DNA of 64,000 nt from Maribacter sp. 1_MG-2023. GTDB lineage: Bacteria; Bacteroidota; Bacteroidia; Flavobacteriales; Flavobacteriaceae. Positions 17,551 through 26,672 of the stretch are shown in pieces. The notes under the pieces were generated by a model. It did not search any database, had not been told where the DNA came from, and saw only the letters and a program-made list of their open reading frames with translations. Numbering within the stretch: position 1 is the first letter of the stretch; every line of letters starts with the position of its first letter. The stretch covers positions 62,001-126,000 of the forward strand of contig NZ_JAUOPN010000011.1 in NCBI RefSeq assembly GCF_030547005.1, read 5' to 3'. The position numbers were made by a program, and so were the translations under genes.

Positions 17551-18402
17551 ATGCACAATCAAAAAGATATTCAAAATATTTTAATACAATTTGGAACACC
17601 AGAAAGTGTTAGTTGGTTAGAGAGTAAAATTGAGAAATTGGCTGGCGATAAGTCTTCAAAAGATTTGTTCATGACCTACAGCCTTTTAAATGTAAAGTTT
17701 GATGTAGCAAAACCAATTTCATTTAAACAATTAGATTCTGAAAGTGCGAGCTATTTCAGGGAACATAAAGCAAATATTCTACAAGTAGCACGTATTTATT
17801 TGTTGTCAGAAGTTCTGGGTCACAATGAAGAGTATTATACACCCAAAGTCGCAAATATTATACAGGTGGCAGATACAAGTGAGTTGGAAACCTTTCTAAA
17901 ATACTTGATTTTATTACCAAATCCTGAAGCGTACAAACAAACAGCGGTAGAAGCTTTAAGAACGAACATTGCTACAATTTTTGACGCAATTACATTGAAT
18001 AACCCATATCCGGCAAAATATTTCAATGTTCAACAATGGAATCAGATGTTTTTAAAAGCTGCATTTATGGAGCGAGATCTTTCGCAAATAGAATCTGTTG
18101 ATGATAGGGCGAATGCTGATTTAGCTAGAATAATATCTGATTATGCACATGAAAGGTGGGCTGCAGGCAGAAAAATTGATCCATTGTTTTGGAGACCTGT
18201 TTCGAAATTTTTGAATGAGGAACTTTTGATTGATATGAAGACACTTCTTGATAGTGATGATGTATTAGAAAATAATTCAGGAGCCCTTTGTTGTTATCAT
18301 TCAGTTAATGAGAAGGCATTGGCGCTTTTAAATAGTAAACCAGAGATAAAACATAAAATAGCAGACGAAGAGATAACGTGGAATACGATTAAACAACAAT
18401 AG
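17551..18402 (+). CDS. eboA: EboA domain protein, first gene of the ebo cluster
   Basis: 283 residues from the ATG at 17551. A soluble, helix-rich protein with the EboA-family C-terminal pattern (ERDLSQIESVDDRANADLARIISDYAHERWAAGR, split by me into that continuous run only in part) and ending ITWNTIKQQ; no catalytic motif is recognised. EboA has no known biochemical role. In the six-gene ebo cluster it belongs to a system needed in the cyanobacterium Nostoc to bring the scytonemin precursor to the periplasm. eboB starts 1 bp after its stop. Identification rests on the family pattern plus the perfectly matching gene order. Confidence 0.88.
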   Translation: MHNQKDIQNILIQFGTPESVSWLESKIEKLAGDKSSKDLFMTYSLLNVKFDVAKPISFKQLDSESASYFREHKANILQVARIYLLSEVLGHNEEYYTPKVANIIQVADTSELETFLKYLILLPNPEAYKQTAVEALRTNIATIFDAITLNNPYPAKYFNVQQWNQMFLKAAFMERDLSQIESVDDRANADLARIISDYAHERWAAGRKIDPLFWRPVSKFLNEELLIDMKTLLDSDDVLENNSGALCCYHSVNEKALALLNSKPEIKHKIADEEITWNTIKQQ

Positions 18403-18403
18403 A

Positions 18404-19312
18404 ATGGAAGATAGAATGATGATTATTGACCCGCATGTTCACATGACGTCAAGAACAACAGATGATTATGAAGCAATGGCAGCAGCGGGAGTTGTGGCAA
18501 TAATAGAACCTTCATTTTGGTTAGGTCAACCTAGAACCCAAGTTGGTTCTTTTCAAGATTACTTTAGCAGTCTTGTTGGTTGGGAACCTTTTAGAGCAAG
18601 CCAATTCGGTATAAAACATTACTGTACAATTGGCTTAAATTCTAAAGAGGCTAATAATGAGGCTTTAGCTGAACAAGTTATAGAATTGTTGCCTTTGTAC
18701 TTACATAAAGAGAATGTAGTTGCCATCGGTGAGATTGGCTATGATGACCAGACACCAGCAGAAGACAAGTTTTTTAGAATGCAATTAGAGATGGCTAAAG
18801 AGTTGGATATGACTGTACAGGTACATACACCACATCGCGATAAAAAAGCCGGTACCATTAAAAGTATGGAAGTTTGTTTGGAACACGGTTTAGATCCTGC
18901 CAATGTAATTATTGACCATAATAATGAAGAAACGGTTAAAGAGGTTCTTGATCGCGGATTCATAGCTGCATTTACTATTTACCCAAAAACAAAAATGGGT
19001 AATGAGCGTATGGTAGAGGTCGTTAAGAAATTTGGTAGTTCTAATATTATCGTAGATAGCTCGGCAGACTGGGGTGTAAGTGATCCACTGGCAGTGCCGA
19101 AAACTGCTTCTTTAATGTTGAAAAGAGGTATTTCTATGGAAGATGTTAGAAAGACCTGTTATCAAAATGCTTTAGATGCTTTTGGTAAAAACGGAAAAAT
19201 GAAAGAAGCAGATTGGTTACAACCAGATAGCATTAATCAATCGCAACTATTTAATGATAATAGTGTTTTAAGAGGTCAGAAGCCAAGAATAGACGAAGAC
19301 CAAATTACCTAA
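18404..19312 (+). CDS. eboB: EboB-type TatD-like metal-dependent hydrolase
   Basis: 302 residues with a TIM-barrel amidohydrolase pattern: HxH in IDPHVHMTSR, Glu in IGEIGYDDQ, His in VQVHTPHRD, His in IIDHNN and the final Asp in VDSSADWG. These are the metal ligands of TatD enzymes. TatD proper is a nuclease; what EboB acts on is not known. ATG codons at codons 1, 5 and 6 make the exact start uncertain. The gene is separated from its neighbours by 1 bp on each side, so it is certainly cotranscribed with eboA and eboC. Confidence 0.88.
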   Translation: MEDRMMIIDPHVHMTSRTTDDYEAMAAAGVVAIIEPSFWLGQPRTQVGSFQDYFSSLVGWEPFRASQFGIKHYCTIGLNSKEANNEALAEQVIELLPLYLHKENVVAIGEIGYDDQTPAEDKFFRMQLEMAKELDMTVQVHTPHRDKKAGTIKSMEVCLEHGLDPANVIIDHNNEETVKEVLDRGFIAAFTIYPKTKMGNERMVEVVKKFGSSNIIVDSSADWGVSDPLAVPKTASLMLKRGISMEDVRKTCYQNALDAFGKNGKMKEADWLQPDSINQSQLFNDNSVLRGQKPRIDEDQIT

Positions 19313-19313
19313 A

Positions 19314-20213
19314 ATGAAAAAGAAATTAATGGGTTTTGCTCATTTGGCAAGACCCGCAAATTTGCCGACTGCAGCAGCAGATATTTTGGCAGGTATAGCT
19401 ATAGCATTATATCTAAAAAATATAGAGGCGCTAAATTTTTTAACAGAACAAAGCGGTGATGTACTTCTTTTAATATTCTCGTCGGTTGCATTATATGCTG
19501 GCGGAGTTGTTTTTAATGATGTATTCGATGCGGAATTAGATGCGATTGAAAGACCGGAAAGAGCCATACCAAGCGGATTGGTGTCTAAGCGTGAGGCTAT
19601 GTATTTTGGAACAATTTTAATGTTGATAGGCGTTACTTTAGCATTCAAATGTAATATGCTTGCAGGGATAATATCCATAGTCTTGACTATTGCTATTTTA
19701 ATGTATGATGGATATTTCAAGCAATTTGGTTTTGTGGGTCCTTTGAACATGGGTGTTTGCCGAGGATTAAACTTATTAATGGGAATGTCTATTTTGGGGA
19801 TGCTTTCTCATTGGTATATAGCGTTAGTGCCCGTAGTTTACATTTTTGCCATTACTTTAATAAGTAGAGGTGAAGTACATGGCGATAATAAAAAACATAT
19901 TGTTTGGGCGGGTATATTATATGCAATAGTTATAGTAGCTATATCATTAGTTGTTATCCAACAGAAAGACAATTCATTAATTCTTTTACCGTTTTTAATA
20001 TTGTTCGCATTTTTAATTTTCAAACCACTTTTGAAAGCGTACAAAGAGAATTCACCCGAAAATATAAAGAAGGCGGTAATGGGTGGTGTATTATCGCTTG
20101 TTGTAATGAACGCTTGCTGGGTAGCAGGTTTTTCTAACTGGTATTTGGCACTAGCAGTTTTATTATTATTGCCAGTATCAATACTTTTGTCTAAACTATT
20201 TGCGGTAACATAA
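19314..20213 (+). CDS. eboC: EboC, UbiA-like membrane prenyltransferase
   Basis: 299 residues with eight to nine hydrophobic segments. The first aspartate motif of UbiA enzymes is intact: NDVFDAELD at residues 68-76, followed by ERPERAIPSG. The second motif is unusual: where UbiA has a DxxxD type sequence it reads SRGEVHGDNKK. EboC may attach an isoprenoid to a small molecule, giving a membrane-bound carrier or product for the cluster; the acceptor is unknown. 1-bp gap from eboB, 7-bp gap to eboD. Confidence 0.9.
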   Translation: MKKKLMGFAHLARPANLPTAAADILAGIAIALYLKNIEALNFLTEQSGDVLLLIFSSVALYAGGVVFNDVFDAELDAIERPERAIPSGLVSKREAMYFGTILMLIGVTLAFKCNMLAGIISIVLTIAILMYDGYFKQFGFVGPLNMGVCRGLNLLMGMSILGMLSHWYIALVPVVYIFAITLISRGEVHGDNKKHIVWAGILYAIVIVAISLVVIQQKDNSLILLPFLILFAFLIFKPLLKAYKENSPENIKKAVMGGVLSLVVMNACWVAGFSNWYLALAVLLLLPVSILLSKLFAVT

Positions 20214-20220
20214 AATACGT

Positions 20221-21381
20221 ATGCAATTACAACCTATAAAACAGTCTTTTCAAGTTCAGTACGATTATCAATTGTATTTTACTTCGGGACTCTTTGCTTT
20301 AGATAATCTTTTGTTCGCAAACTTAATTGCAGACTATAAAGATTTTGAACCCGTAAAACTTCTGTTCGTATTGGATGACGGAGTGAAAAATCAGCATCCT
20401 GCGTTAGTAAATCAGATTGAAGCCTATTGTAAAAAAAATCAGGAAACTATAAAGTATACGAATACTTTGGTATTGCCGGGTGGCGAGCAAGTTAAAAATA
20501 GCGATACAGTTATAGAGTCTGTTTTGAAAGGAGTCAATGAAAATAAAATATGTCGTCATTCATTTGTAGTTGTCATAGGTGGTGGTGCAGTAATCGATAT
20601 GGTCGGTTATGCAGCGGCAATTGCGCATAGAGGGGTTAAGTTGATACGAATACCCACAACAGTATTATCTCAGAACGATTCTGCAGTAGGGGTAAAGAAT
20701 AGTGTAAACGCTTTTAAAAAGAAAAATTTTTTAGGAACGTTCGCTCCGCCTTTCGCAATTATCAATGACAGTAATTTTCTAGAAACTCTAGAGCAACGTG
20801 ATTGGATTTCCGGAATTTCAGAAGCGATTAAAGTTGCCTTGATTAAGGATACAACTTTCTTTAAGTACATAGCGGATAATGCAACAGCATTGAAAAATAG
20901 AGAAATGGAACCCATGCAATATGTCATTTATAAGTGTGCAGAAATGCACATGCATCATATAGCGCAAGGTGGTGATCCATTTGAATCAGGTTCTTCAAGA
21001 CCTTTAGATTTCGGGCATTGGGCAGCCCACAAAATGGAATTTATGACCAATTATGAATTGCGACATGGTGAGGCAGTAGCAAAAGGCATTGCACTAGATG
21101 TAACCTATGCACAATTAATCGGTTTAATTTCAGAGGCAGATTTAAAACATATTTTAGATGTAATGATTGCTATAGGTTTTGACCTTTCACTTCCGGTTGA
21201 AAGTCCGGTTGAGATTAAATCTTTGTTAGATGGCATAGAAGAGTTTAGAGAGCATTTGGGTGGTCAGTTAACAATTACCCTAATTTCTGATTTAGGTGTT
21301 AAACATGACGTTCATACTATCGATATGGAGTTAATGGCACAGGCAGTTTCAAAATTGAATCATCAATTCGCATTAAATTAA
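20221..21381 (+). CDS. eboD: EboD, 3-dehydroquinate-synthase-like cyclase
   Basis: 386 residues of the sugar-phosphate cyclase superfamily. NAD-binding GGEQ and VIGGGAVIDMVGYAAAIAHRG, then IPTTVLSQNDSAVGVKN, and the three zinc ligands in SEAIKVALI (Glu), LDFGHWAAH (His) and RHGEAVAKG (His) are all present. It differs from AroB in the DSAVGVKNSVN segment (AroB: DSSVGGKT.IN), which is expected of EboD or valiolone-type cyclases that use another sugar phosphate. Thus it is probably not the shikimate enzyme. Fifth-to-last position in the cluster is normal for ebo. Confidence 0.9.
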   Translation: MQLQPIKQSFQVQYDYQLYFTSGLFALDNLLFANLIADYKDFEPVKLLFVLDDGVKNQHPALVNQIEAYCKKNQETIKYTNTLVLPGGEQVKNSDTVIESVLKGVNENKICRHSFVVVIGGGAVIDMVGYAAAIAHRGVKLIRIPTTVLSQNDSAVGVKNSVNAFKKKNFLGTFAPPFAIINDSNFLETLEQRDWISGISEAIKVALIKDTTFFKYIADNATALKNREMEPMQYVIYKCAEMHMHHIAQGGDPFESGSSRPLDFGHWAAHKMEFMTNYELRHGEAVAKGIALDVTYAQLIGLISEADLKHILDVMIAIGFDLSLPVESPVEIKSLLDGIEEFREHLGGQLTITLISDLGVKHDVHTIDMELMAQAVSKLNHQFALN

Positions 21382-21386
21382 GTTCA

Positions 21387-22580
21387 ATGCAACTAAAAGA
21401 AAATCTTCATTTAACCTATTGCACAAATATTCATCCTGGTCAAGATTGGAAAAGTACTTTTGAGAGTATTAAAAAACATGTTCCAGGCATAAAACAAGAA
21501 GTTTCAAAAGAACAGCCATTTGGTCTAGGGCTTCGATTATCTAATAAAGCAAGTGAAGAACTTGATTTGGATAATAACATGTCCGATTTCAAAAAGTGGT
21601 TAGATGCTAACAATCTATATGTTTTCACCATGAACGGATTCCCTTATAGTAATTTTCATGATGAACGTGTAAAAGATATGGTGCACGCTCCAGATTGGAC
21701 CACTGATGATCGATTACAGTATACAAAACGATTGTTTCGTCAATTGTCGGAATTAATCCCTGAGGGAATGAATGGCGGAATTTCTACATCACCAATCACC
21801 TATAAATACTGGCATAAAACAGAAAGCGAAACTAAAACTGCATTTCACGTAGGTGCCGAAAATATGCTAGAGGTTGCCAAACAGTTGTTCGAAATTGAGC
21901 AAGCCACAGGAACCTATTTGCATTTAGATATAGAACCAGAACCAGACGGGTTGTTAGAAAATAGTCATGAAGTACTATCCTTTTATTCTGACTACTTATT
22001 ACCAATAGGGGCAGTATTTTTTAAACAGGAATTAGGGTTAGGGCAAAAGGAATCTGAAGAGTTAATTAAAAAATACATCACCATTTGTTATGATGTTTGC
22101 CATTTCTCTTTGGCATATGAAGAACCTAAAGATACCTTTGCTAAGTTTGAAAAAGAAAATATACGAGTAGGTAAAATTCAAGTAAGTGCAGCATTGAAAA
22201 TTCTTTTTGGTGGCGATAAGGATGAGGTTATTTGGGAACAATTGTCTCATTTTAATGAACCAACCTATTTACATCAGGTAACAGAGAAAATCGATGGCGA
22301 AGTAAAAACGTATAGCGATTTACCTCTGATTTTAGAGGGAGAAAGAAAGCACACAGAGCTTAGGGCACACTATCACGTTCCCATTTTCTTAGAAAAATAT
22401 GGTGAGTTATTTTCAACACAAGACCATATTTTAAAAACCATGGAGTATATTAAATCTAATCCAGTATCAGAACATTTAGAAATAGAAACCTATACTTGGG
22501 ATGTGCTTCCGTCAGAATTAAAACAAGATTTATCAGTGTCTATAATTAGAGAAATAGAGTGGTTTAAATCACACATGTAA
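21387..22580 (+). CDS. eboE: EboE, TIM-barrel metabolite traffic protein
   Basis: 397 residues resembling xylose-isomerase-like TIM-barrel proteins. Metal-binding type strands are seen at HLDIEPEPDGLLENS and CYDVCHFSLAYEEP, and the N-terminus reads LTYCTNIHPGQDW, a hallmark of EboE. The reaction is unknown. Gap of 5 bp from eboD and 1 bp to eboF. Confidence 0.9.
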   Translation: MQLKENLHLTYCTNIHPGQDWKSTFESIKKHVPGIKQEVSKEQPFGLGLRLSNKASEELDLDNNMSDFKKWLDANNLYVFTMNGFPYSNFHDERVKDMVHAPDWTTDDRLQYTKRLFRQLSELIPEGMNGGISTSPITYKYWHKTESETKTAFHVGAENMLEVAKQLFEIEQATGTYLHLDIEPEPDGLLENSHEVLSFYSDYLLPIGAVFFKQELGLGQKESEELIKKYITICYDVCHFSLAYEEPKDTFAKFEKENIRVGKIQVSAALKILFGGDKDEVIWEQLSHFNEPTYLHQVTEKIDGEVKTYSDLPLILEGERKHTELRAHYHVPIFLEKYGELFSTQDHILKTMEYIKSNPVSEHLEIETYTWDVLPSELKQDLSVSIIREIEWFKSHM

Positions 22581-22581
22581 T

Positions 22582-23955
22582 ATGAAAAAAACGGTAGTCA
22601 TAAATGTAGTTGGGTTAACAAAGAGATTGATAGGTGAGCACACTCCGTTTATAAAATTATTTTTAGAAAAAGGTCAGTCGTCATACATAGAACCAGTATT
22701 GCCAGGTGTAACCTGTGCCGTGCAATCTACCTATGTAACAGGCAAATGGCCATCAGAGCATGGCATTGTTGGTAATGGCTGGTATTTTAAAGATGAATGC
22801 GAAGTCAAGTTCTGGAGACAATCGAACAAATTGGTGGAGCAGCCAAAAATATGGGACGATTTAAAAGATAAGTATCCTAATTTTACTTGTGCCAATCATT
22901 TTTGGTGGTATAATATGTACAGTAATGTAGATTTTAGCCTTACACCAAGACCTAATTATTTAGCAGACGGCAGAAAAATTCCAGATGTGTATTCGTATCC
23001 GGCTGAGTTACGAGACGATATGCAAAAAGCATTAGGTACTTTTCCTCTCTTCGAATTTTGGGGACCTAAGACAACTATCAATTCTTCTAAATGGATAGCT
23101 GATGCCGCTTTGTTGACAGATAAAAAGCACAATCCAGATTTAACCTTTATTTACCTTCCGCATTTAGATTATAATTTACAACGGTACGGTCTTGATTTCA
23201 AGGTTATATCAAAAGATTTGAACGAAATTGATACTGTAGTAAAACAATTGGTGCAACATTATGAAGCATTAGATGCCAGAGTGATTCTACTTTCAGAATA
23301 CGGAATTACAAATGTAAACAGACCAATTCATCTTAATCGTGTATTAAGAAAAGAGGGAATGCTTGCTATTCGTGAAGAACGAGGTTTGGAGCTTTTAGAT
23401 GCAGGGGCAAGTGATGTGTTTGCAGTGGCTGATCATCAAATTGCACATGTGTATTGTAAGAATTCTAAAGATATTGAGCGTGTTGCCAAATTGATGAAGT
23501 CAATTGACGGTGTAGAGAAAGTTCTTTACGGAGAAGATTTAAAGACCTATCACATAGAACATGAACGTTGTGGTGATATTGTGGTTGTTGCAGATAAAGA
23601 TTCTTGGTTTACCTATTATTTCTGGCTAGATGATACAAAGGCACCAGACTATGCAAGAATGGTAGATATTCATAAAAAGCCAGGTTACGATCCAGTAGAA
23701 ATGTTGACGGATCCAAAAGATAAATTAGTGATGGCAAAAGTAGTGGGCAAGCTACTTAAGAAAAAAATGGGCTTTAGAACGGTGATGAATATTATACCAA
23801 TTGATGCTACTTTGATAAAAGGATCACACGGTCGGTTGACTGAAGATGTTGAAGATTTTCCCGTCTTCATAAGCAATCGCGTAATGGGTGATAACGATCA
23901 GAAGATTAGTGCAATACAAGTACGTGATCTTATTGAAGATCACCTATTAAACTAA
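22582..23955 (+). CDS. eboF: EboF, alkaline-phosphatase-superfamily protein
   Basis: 457 residues of the nucleotide pyrophosphatase/phosphodiesterase (AP superfamily) fold. The nucleophile region reads VTCAVQSTYVTG; HLDYNLQRYG, ADHQIAHVY and GSHGRLTED supply further possible metal ligands. Two places where active family members carry zinc ligands are changed: the N-terminal strand reads INVVGL rather than a D-G type, and the usual S-D-H-G reads LSEYGI. No signal peptide is visible, so it is cytoplasmic as read. Last ebo gene; the TMEM220-like gene follows after 6 bp. Confidence 0.88.
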   Translation: MKKTVVINVVGLTKRLIGEHTPFIKLFLEKGQSSYIEPVLPGVTCAVQSTYVTGKWPSEHGIVGNGWYFKDECEVKFWRQSNKLVEQPKIWDDLKDKYPNFTCANHFWWYNMYSNVDFSLTPRPNYLADGRKIPDVYSYPAELRDDMQKALGTFPLFEFWGPKTTINSSKWIADAALLTDKKHNPDLTFIYLPHLDYNLQRYGLDFKVISKDLNEIDTVVKQLVQHYEALDARVILLSEYGITNVNRPIHLNRVLRKEGMLAIREERGLELLDAGASDVFAVADHQIAHVYCKNSKDIERVAKLMKSIDGVEKVLYGEDLKTYHIEHERCGDIVVVADKDSWFTYYFWLDDTKAPDYARMVDIHKKPGYDPVEMLTDPKDKLVMAKVVGKLLKKKMGFRTVMNIIPIDATLIKGSHGRLTEDVEDFPVFISNRVMGDNDQKISAIQVRDLIEDHLLN

Positions 23956-23961
23956 ATTTAA

Positions 23962-24309
23962 ATGAATCTATTATTTAAGATATTAGGGTATGTTTTTGCA
24001 GTCTTATTTACGGTAGGTGCTGTTTTGCAATACAATGATCCAGATTCGTTAAATTGGATTATCATCTATGGCGTTGCGGCTTTAATGTCTTTATTGTTCG
24101 CATTAAATAAAATTGGGTTTGTAATACCGATGATATTTGGAGTACTTGCTTTTATTGGCTTTATATATTTATATCCTTCAGATTTTCAAGGATTCGATTT
24201 AAATGATGGTGATATAGTTACCGTAGAGTTAGGAAGGGAAGCCTTCGGACTTTTAATAATTTCAATAGTGTTATTGGTATTTGCTTTTCGAAGTAAAAGA
24301 AGGTTATAA
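23962..24309 (+). CDS. TMEM220-family four-helix membrane protein
   Basis: 115 residues, four hydrophobic segments, with the family hallmark VLQYNDPDSLNWIIIYG in the loop after helix 1. It lies 6 bp after eboF and is therefore probably cotranscribed. Its stop abuts the stop of dnaX on the other strand (shared TTATAA). Function unknown; a role in the ebo pathway is suggested only by position. Confidence 0.82.
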   Translation: MNLLFKILGYVFAVLFTVGAVLQYNDPDSLNWIIIYGVAALMSLLFALNKIGFVIPMIFGVLAFIGFIYLYPSDFQGFDLNDGDIVTVELGREAFGLLIISIVLLVFAFRSKRRL

Positions 24310-26169
24310 ATACAGGTCGAACTCTGTTCTTAACAAGTCGATAACCGGATTCTTCTCTCGCAATTTTTCGTATTTCTCTTCGGGTGTAAATGCAAATTTC
24401 GTTGCAGTAGTTTCATTTACGGTAATAGCTAAATGAACGAAATGGTTGTTCAGTTTTGCACGTAGATATTCCATTAATTCGAACTGCTCTCGCTCAATTT
24501 CTTTCTTCATGGTTCCGTTAGGAAGCTCTAAATGAATAGCAAAGCCTTCTTTTAATTTGGGAATATCTGAATGAAGGTTAGAAGCTAGAATTTTTTGACC
24601 TTTTTTATCAATAATTTCTATAAAATCTGCCCAATGCTTACGCAGCTCTTCTTCGGTAAAATTATCTTTTGGTAAGTTGTTTTCATCAATTACAACTTCA
24701 ATTTTATTAAGCTCATGTTGCTTTTTGGCATTTAAGCTCGAAATTGAAAGACCTGAAACTCTTTTGGTAGGGCGATTTATAATCGGTTTTTTACCATCAG
24801 TAGCTGTTTCTACTGTTGGTGCTTCACTAGTTTCTCGTTGTGGATATTTAGGTTTTTCTGGAGATTCTTGTGCTTCAGCAGTTATTGAAGCTGGTTTTGA
24901 TACTGCTGGAGTATCTACTCCCTTGTTGGTAGTAATTATTTCTTTTGAAACTTCAACTTCAGATTTTGTAGCAGCTGGTTGATTTCCTGTTACTGGTTTT
25001 ACCTCAGATTCTTTAATTGGTGCTTTGGGTACTTGATTGTAAAATGCGGAAGGAGCAATAAAATCAATAGTCTTGTTATTAAGAGCTACGGATTCAGGAT
25101 TTTTTTTTTCTCCATCAAAATTGATAGAGGCAAGTTTCATAAGTGTAAGCTCAACAAGTAAGCGTTGATTCTTACTTGTTTTGTACTTTAAGTCGCAGTC
25201 ATTTGAAATATCCAAACCTTTAAGAAGAAAGGAGGGGGAGGTCTTTTTGCTCTGGTCTCGGTATAATTGCTGTGCGGCTTCACCAACTTCCAATAGGGTA
25301 ATAGTATCAGGATGCTGGCATACCATTAAATCTCTAAAATGAGACGCTAGTCCAGATATAAAGTGGTGTCCGTCAAAACCAAGAGATAAGGTCTTGTTGA
25401 ATAGTAATAATAACCCTGGTATATTATGTTCTAAGATTAAATCTGTAGCCTCAAAATAAGTATCGTAATCTAGTACATTTAAATTTTCGGTAACTGCCTT
25501 ACGTGTAAGCTCTGAACCAGAAAAACTAACTACTCTATCAAAAATCGATAAAGCATCACGCATGGCACCATCAGCTTTTTGGGCAATAATGTGCAATGCA
25601 TCTTCTTCGGCATTTATACCTTGGTTTTCAGCAATATATTTTAAATATTCAGCAGCATCTTTAACTGTAATTCTCTTGAAATCAAAAATTTGACATCTAG
25701 ACAGAATTGTTGGTATAATTTTATGCTTTTCAGTAGTCGCTAATATGAAAATCGCATGCTTTGGTGGCTCTTCTAACGTTTTTAGAAATGCGTTGAAAGC
25801 AGACTGAGACAACATGTGCACCTCATCAATGATATATACTTTGTATTTACCTACCTGCGGTGGTATACGAACTTGGTCAATAAGGTTACGAATATCATCG
25901 ACCGAGTTGTTAGAAGCGGCATCAAGCTCAAAAATATTGAAAGCAAAATCTTCATCTTCTTGTTCGGTGCCATCAGAATTTATCTGTTTTGCTAAAATAC
26001 GGGCGCAGGTAGTTTTACCAACACCTCTTGGTCCGCAGAATAATAATGCTTGCGCAAGGTGATTTTGGTCTATCGCATTTTGTAATGTATTGGTAATAGA
26101 TTGTTGACCCACAACATCTTTAAATGTCTGGGGTCTATACTTTCTAGCCGATACAATAAATGGTTCCAA
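24304..26169 (-). CDS. dnaX: DNA polymerase III subunits gamma/tau
   Basis: ATPase of the replication clamp loader. 621 residues: Walker A GPRGVGKTTCAR (about 46-57), Walker B VYIIDEVHMLSQ, SRCQIFDFKRI sensor motif, then domain III, a Pro/Glu/Ser/Thr-rich linker (about 390-460) and a C-terminal tau-like domain. The four-cysteine zinc finger found after Walker A in most DnaX proteins is missing: the corresponding stretch KQINSDGTEQEDEDFAFN has no cysteine. This appears normal for Flavobacteriia. No programmed frameshift site was identified. Confidence 0.96.
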   Translation of the reverse strand: MEPFIVSARKYRPQTFKDVVGQQSITNTLQNAIDQNHLAQALLFCGPRGVGKTTCARILAKQINSDGTEQEDEDFAFNIFELDAASNNSVDDIRNLIDQVRIPPQVGKYKVYIIDEVHMLSQSAFNAFLKTLEEPPKHAIFILATTEKHKIIPTILSRCQIFDFKRITVKDAAEYLKYIAENQGINAEEDALHIIAQKADGAMRDALSIFDRVVSFSGSELTRKAVTENLNVLDYDTYFEATDLILEHNIPGLLLLFNKTLSLGFDGHHFISGLASHFRDLMVCQHPDTITLLEVGEAAQQLYRDQSKKTSPSFLLKGLDISNDCDLKYKTSKNQRLLVELTLMKLASINFDGEKKNPESVALNNKTIDFIAPSAFYNQVPKAPIKESEVKPVTGNQPAATKSEVEVSKEIITTNKGVDTPAVSKPASITAEAQESPEKPKYPQRETSEAPTVETATDGKKPIINRPTKRVSGLSISSLNAKKQHELNKIEVVIDENNLPKDNFTEEELRKHWADFIEIIDKKGQKILASNLHSDIPKLKEGFAIHLELPNGTMKKEIEREQFELMEYLRAKLNNHFVHLAITVNETTATKFAFTPEEKYEKLREKNPVIDLLRTEFDLYL

Positions 26170-26267
26170 ATTGCTACTTCTGTTTATTCTTATACAAATA
26201 TAATTATAGCCTTTAATTCTAACGAGAATTAAGAAAAGAGATCATCCTTAGTTATCAACAATTGCAG

Positions 26268-26275
26268 TACATTTG
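26268..26275 (+). promoter_or_regulatory. -7 box of rnpB
   Basis: TACATTTG, exact TAnnTTTG match, ending 6 bp before the inferred 5' end of the RNase P RNA. The -33 region is weak. Confidence 0.6.
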
Positions 26276-26280
26276 CGCTC

Positions 26281-26587
26281 AGCAGGCCACCTTATCGCTG
26301 CCAAGCAATTGGGAGAGGAAAGTCCGGACACCATAGTGCAGTATAGCGGGTAACGCCCGTCCGCTGAGAAGTGAGGACAAGTGCAACAGAAAGCAAGTAC
26401 AGTTCGGCTGTAGTGAAAACAGGTAAACTCTATACGGTGAAACGTCATGTAAATCGGTGTTTGAGGGCTGCACGCCCAAGCCGAAGGGTAGGCGGTTCGA
26501 GCTCTGGGGTAACCCTTTGCCTAGATAAATGATAAGGAATTCTGAATTTTTTCAGTATACAGAATCCGGCTTATGGCCTGCTTTTTT
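26281..26587 (+). ncRNA. rnpB: RNase P RNA
   Basis: Catalytic RNA that removes tRNA 5' leaders. The invariant core segments are present: GAGGAAAGTCCGGAC after the start, ACAGAAAGCAAG-like and GTAAACTC.. segments in the middle, and ACAGAATCCGGCTTAT near the end. The ends pair perfectly in helix P1 (GCAGGCCA at 26282-26289 with TGGCCTGC at 26574-26581), and a T-run follows. The general layout is the ancestral type A. Short antisense and sense reading frames over it are not genes. Confidence 0.96.
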
Positions 26588-26672
26588 AATAATATTACAA
26601 AACTAAGGTTAGAATCATCGAATTAACCCTAAGCGTGGTCGAAGAGTCTTTTTGCTTTTTGATGTGTTGAGT

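Noticed and set aside
26248-26479. Two overlapping minus-strand frames of 66 codons
   Set aside because: They are antisense to the conserved core of RNase P RNA and have no protein-like features.
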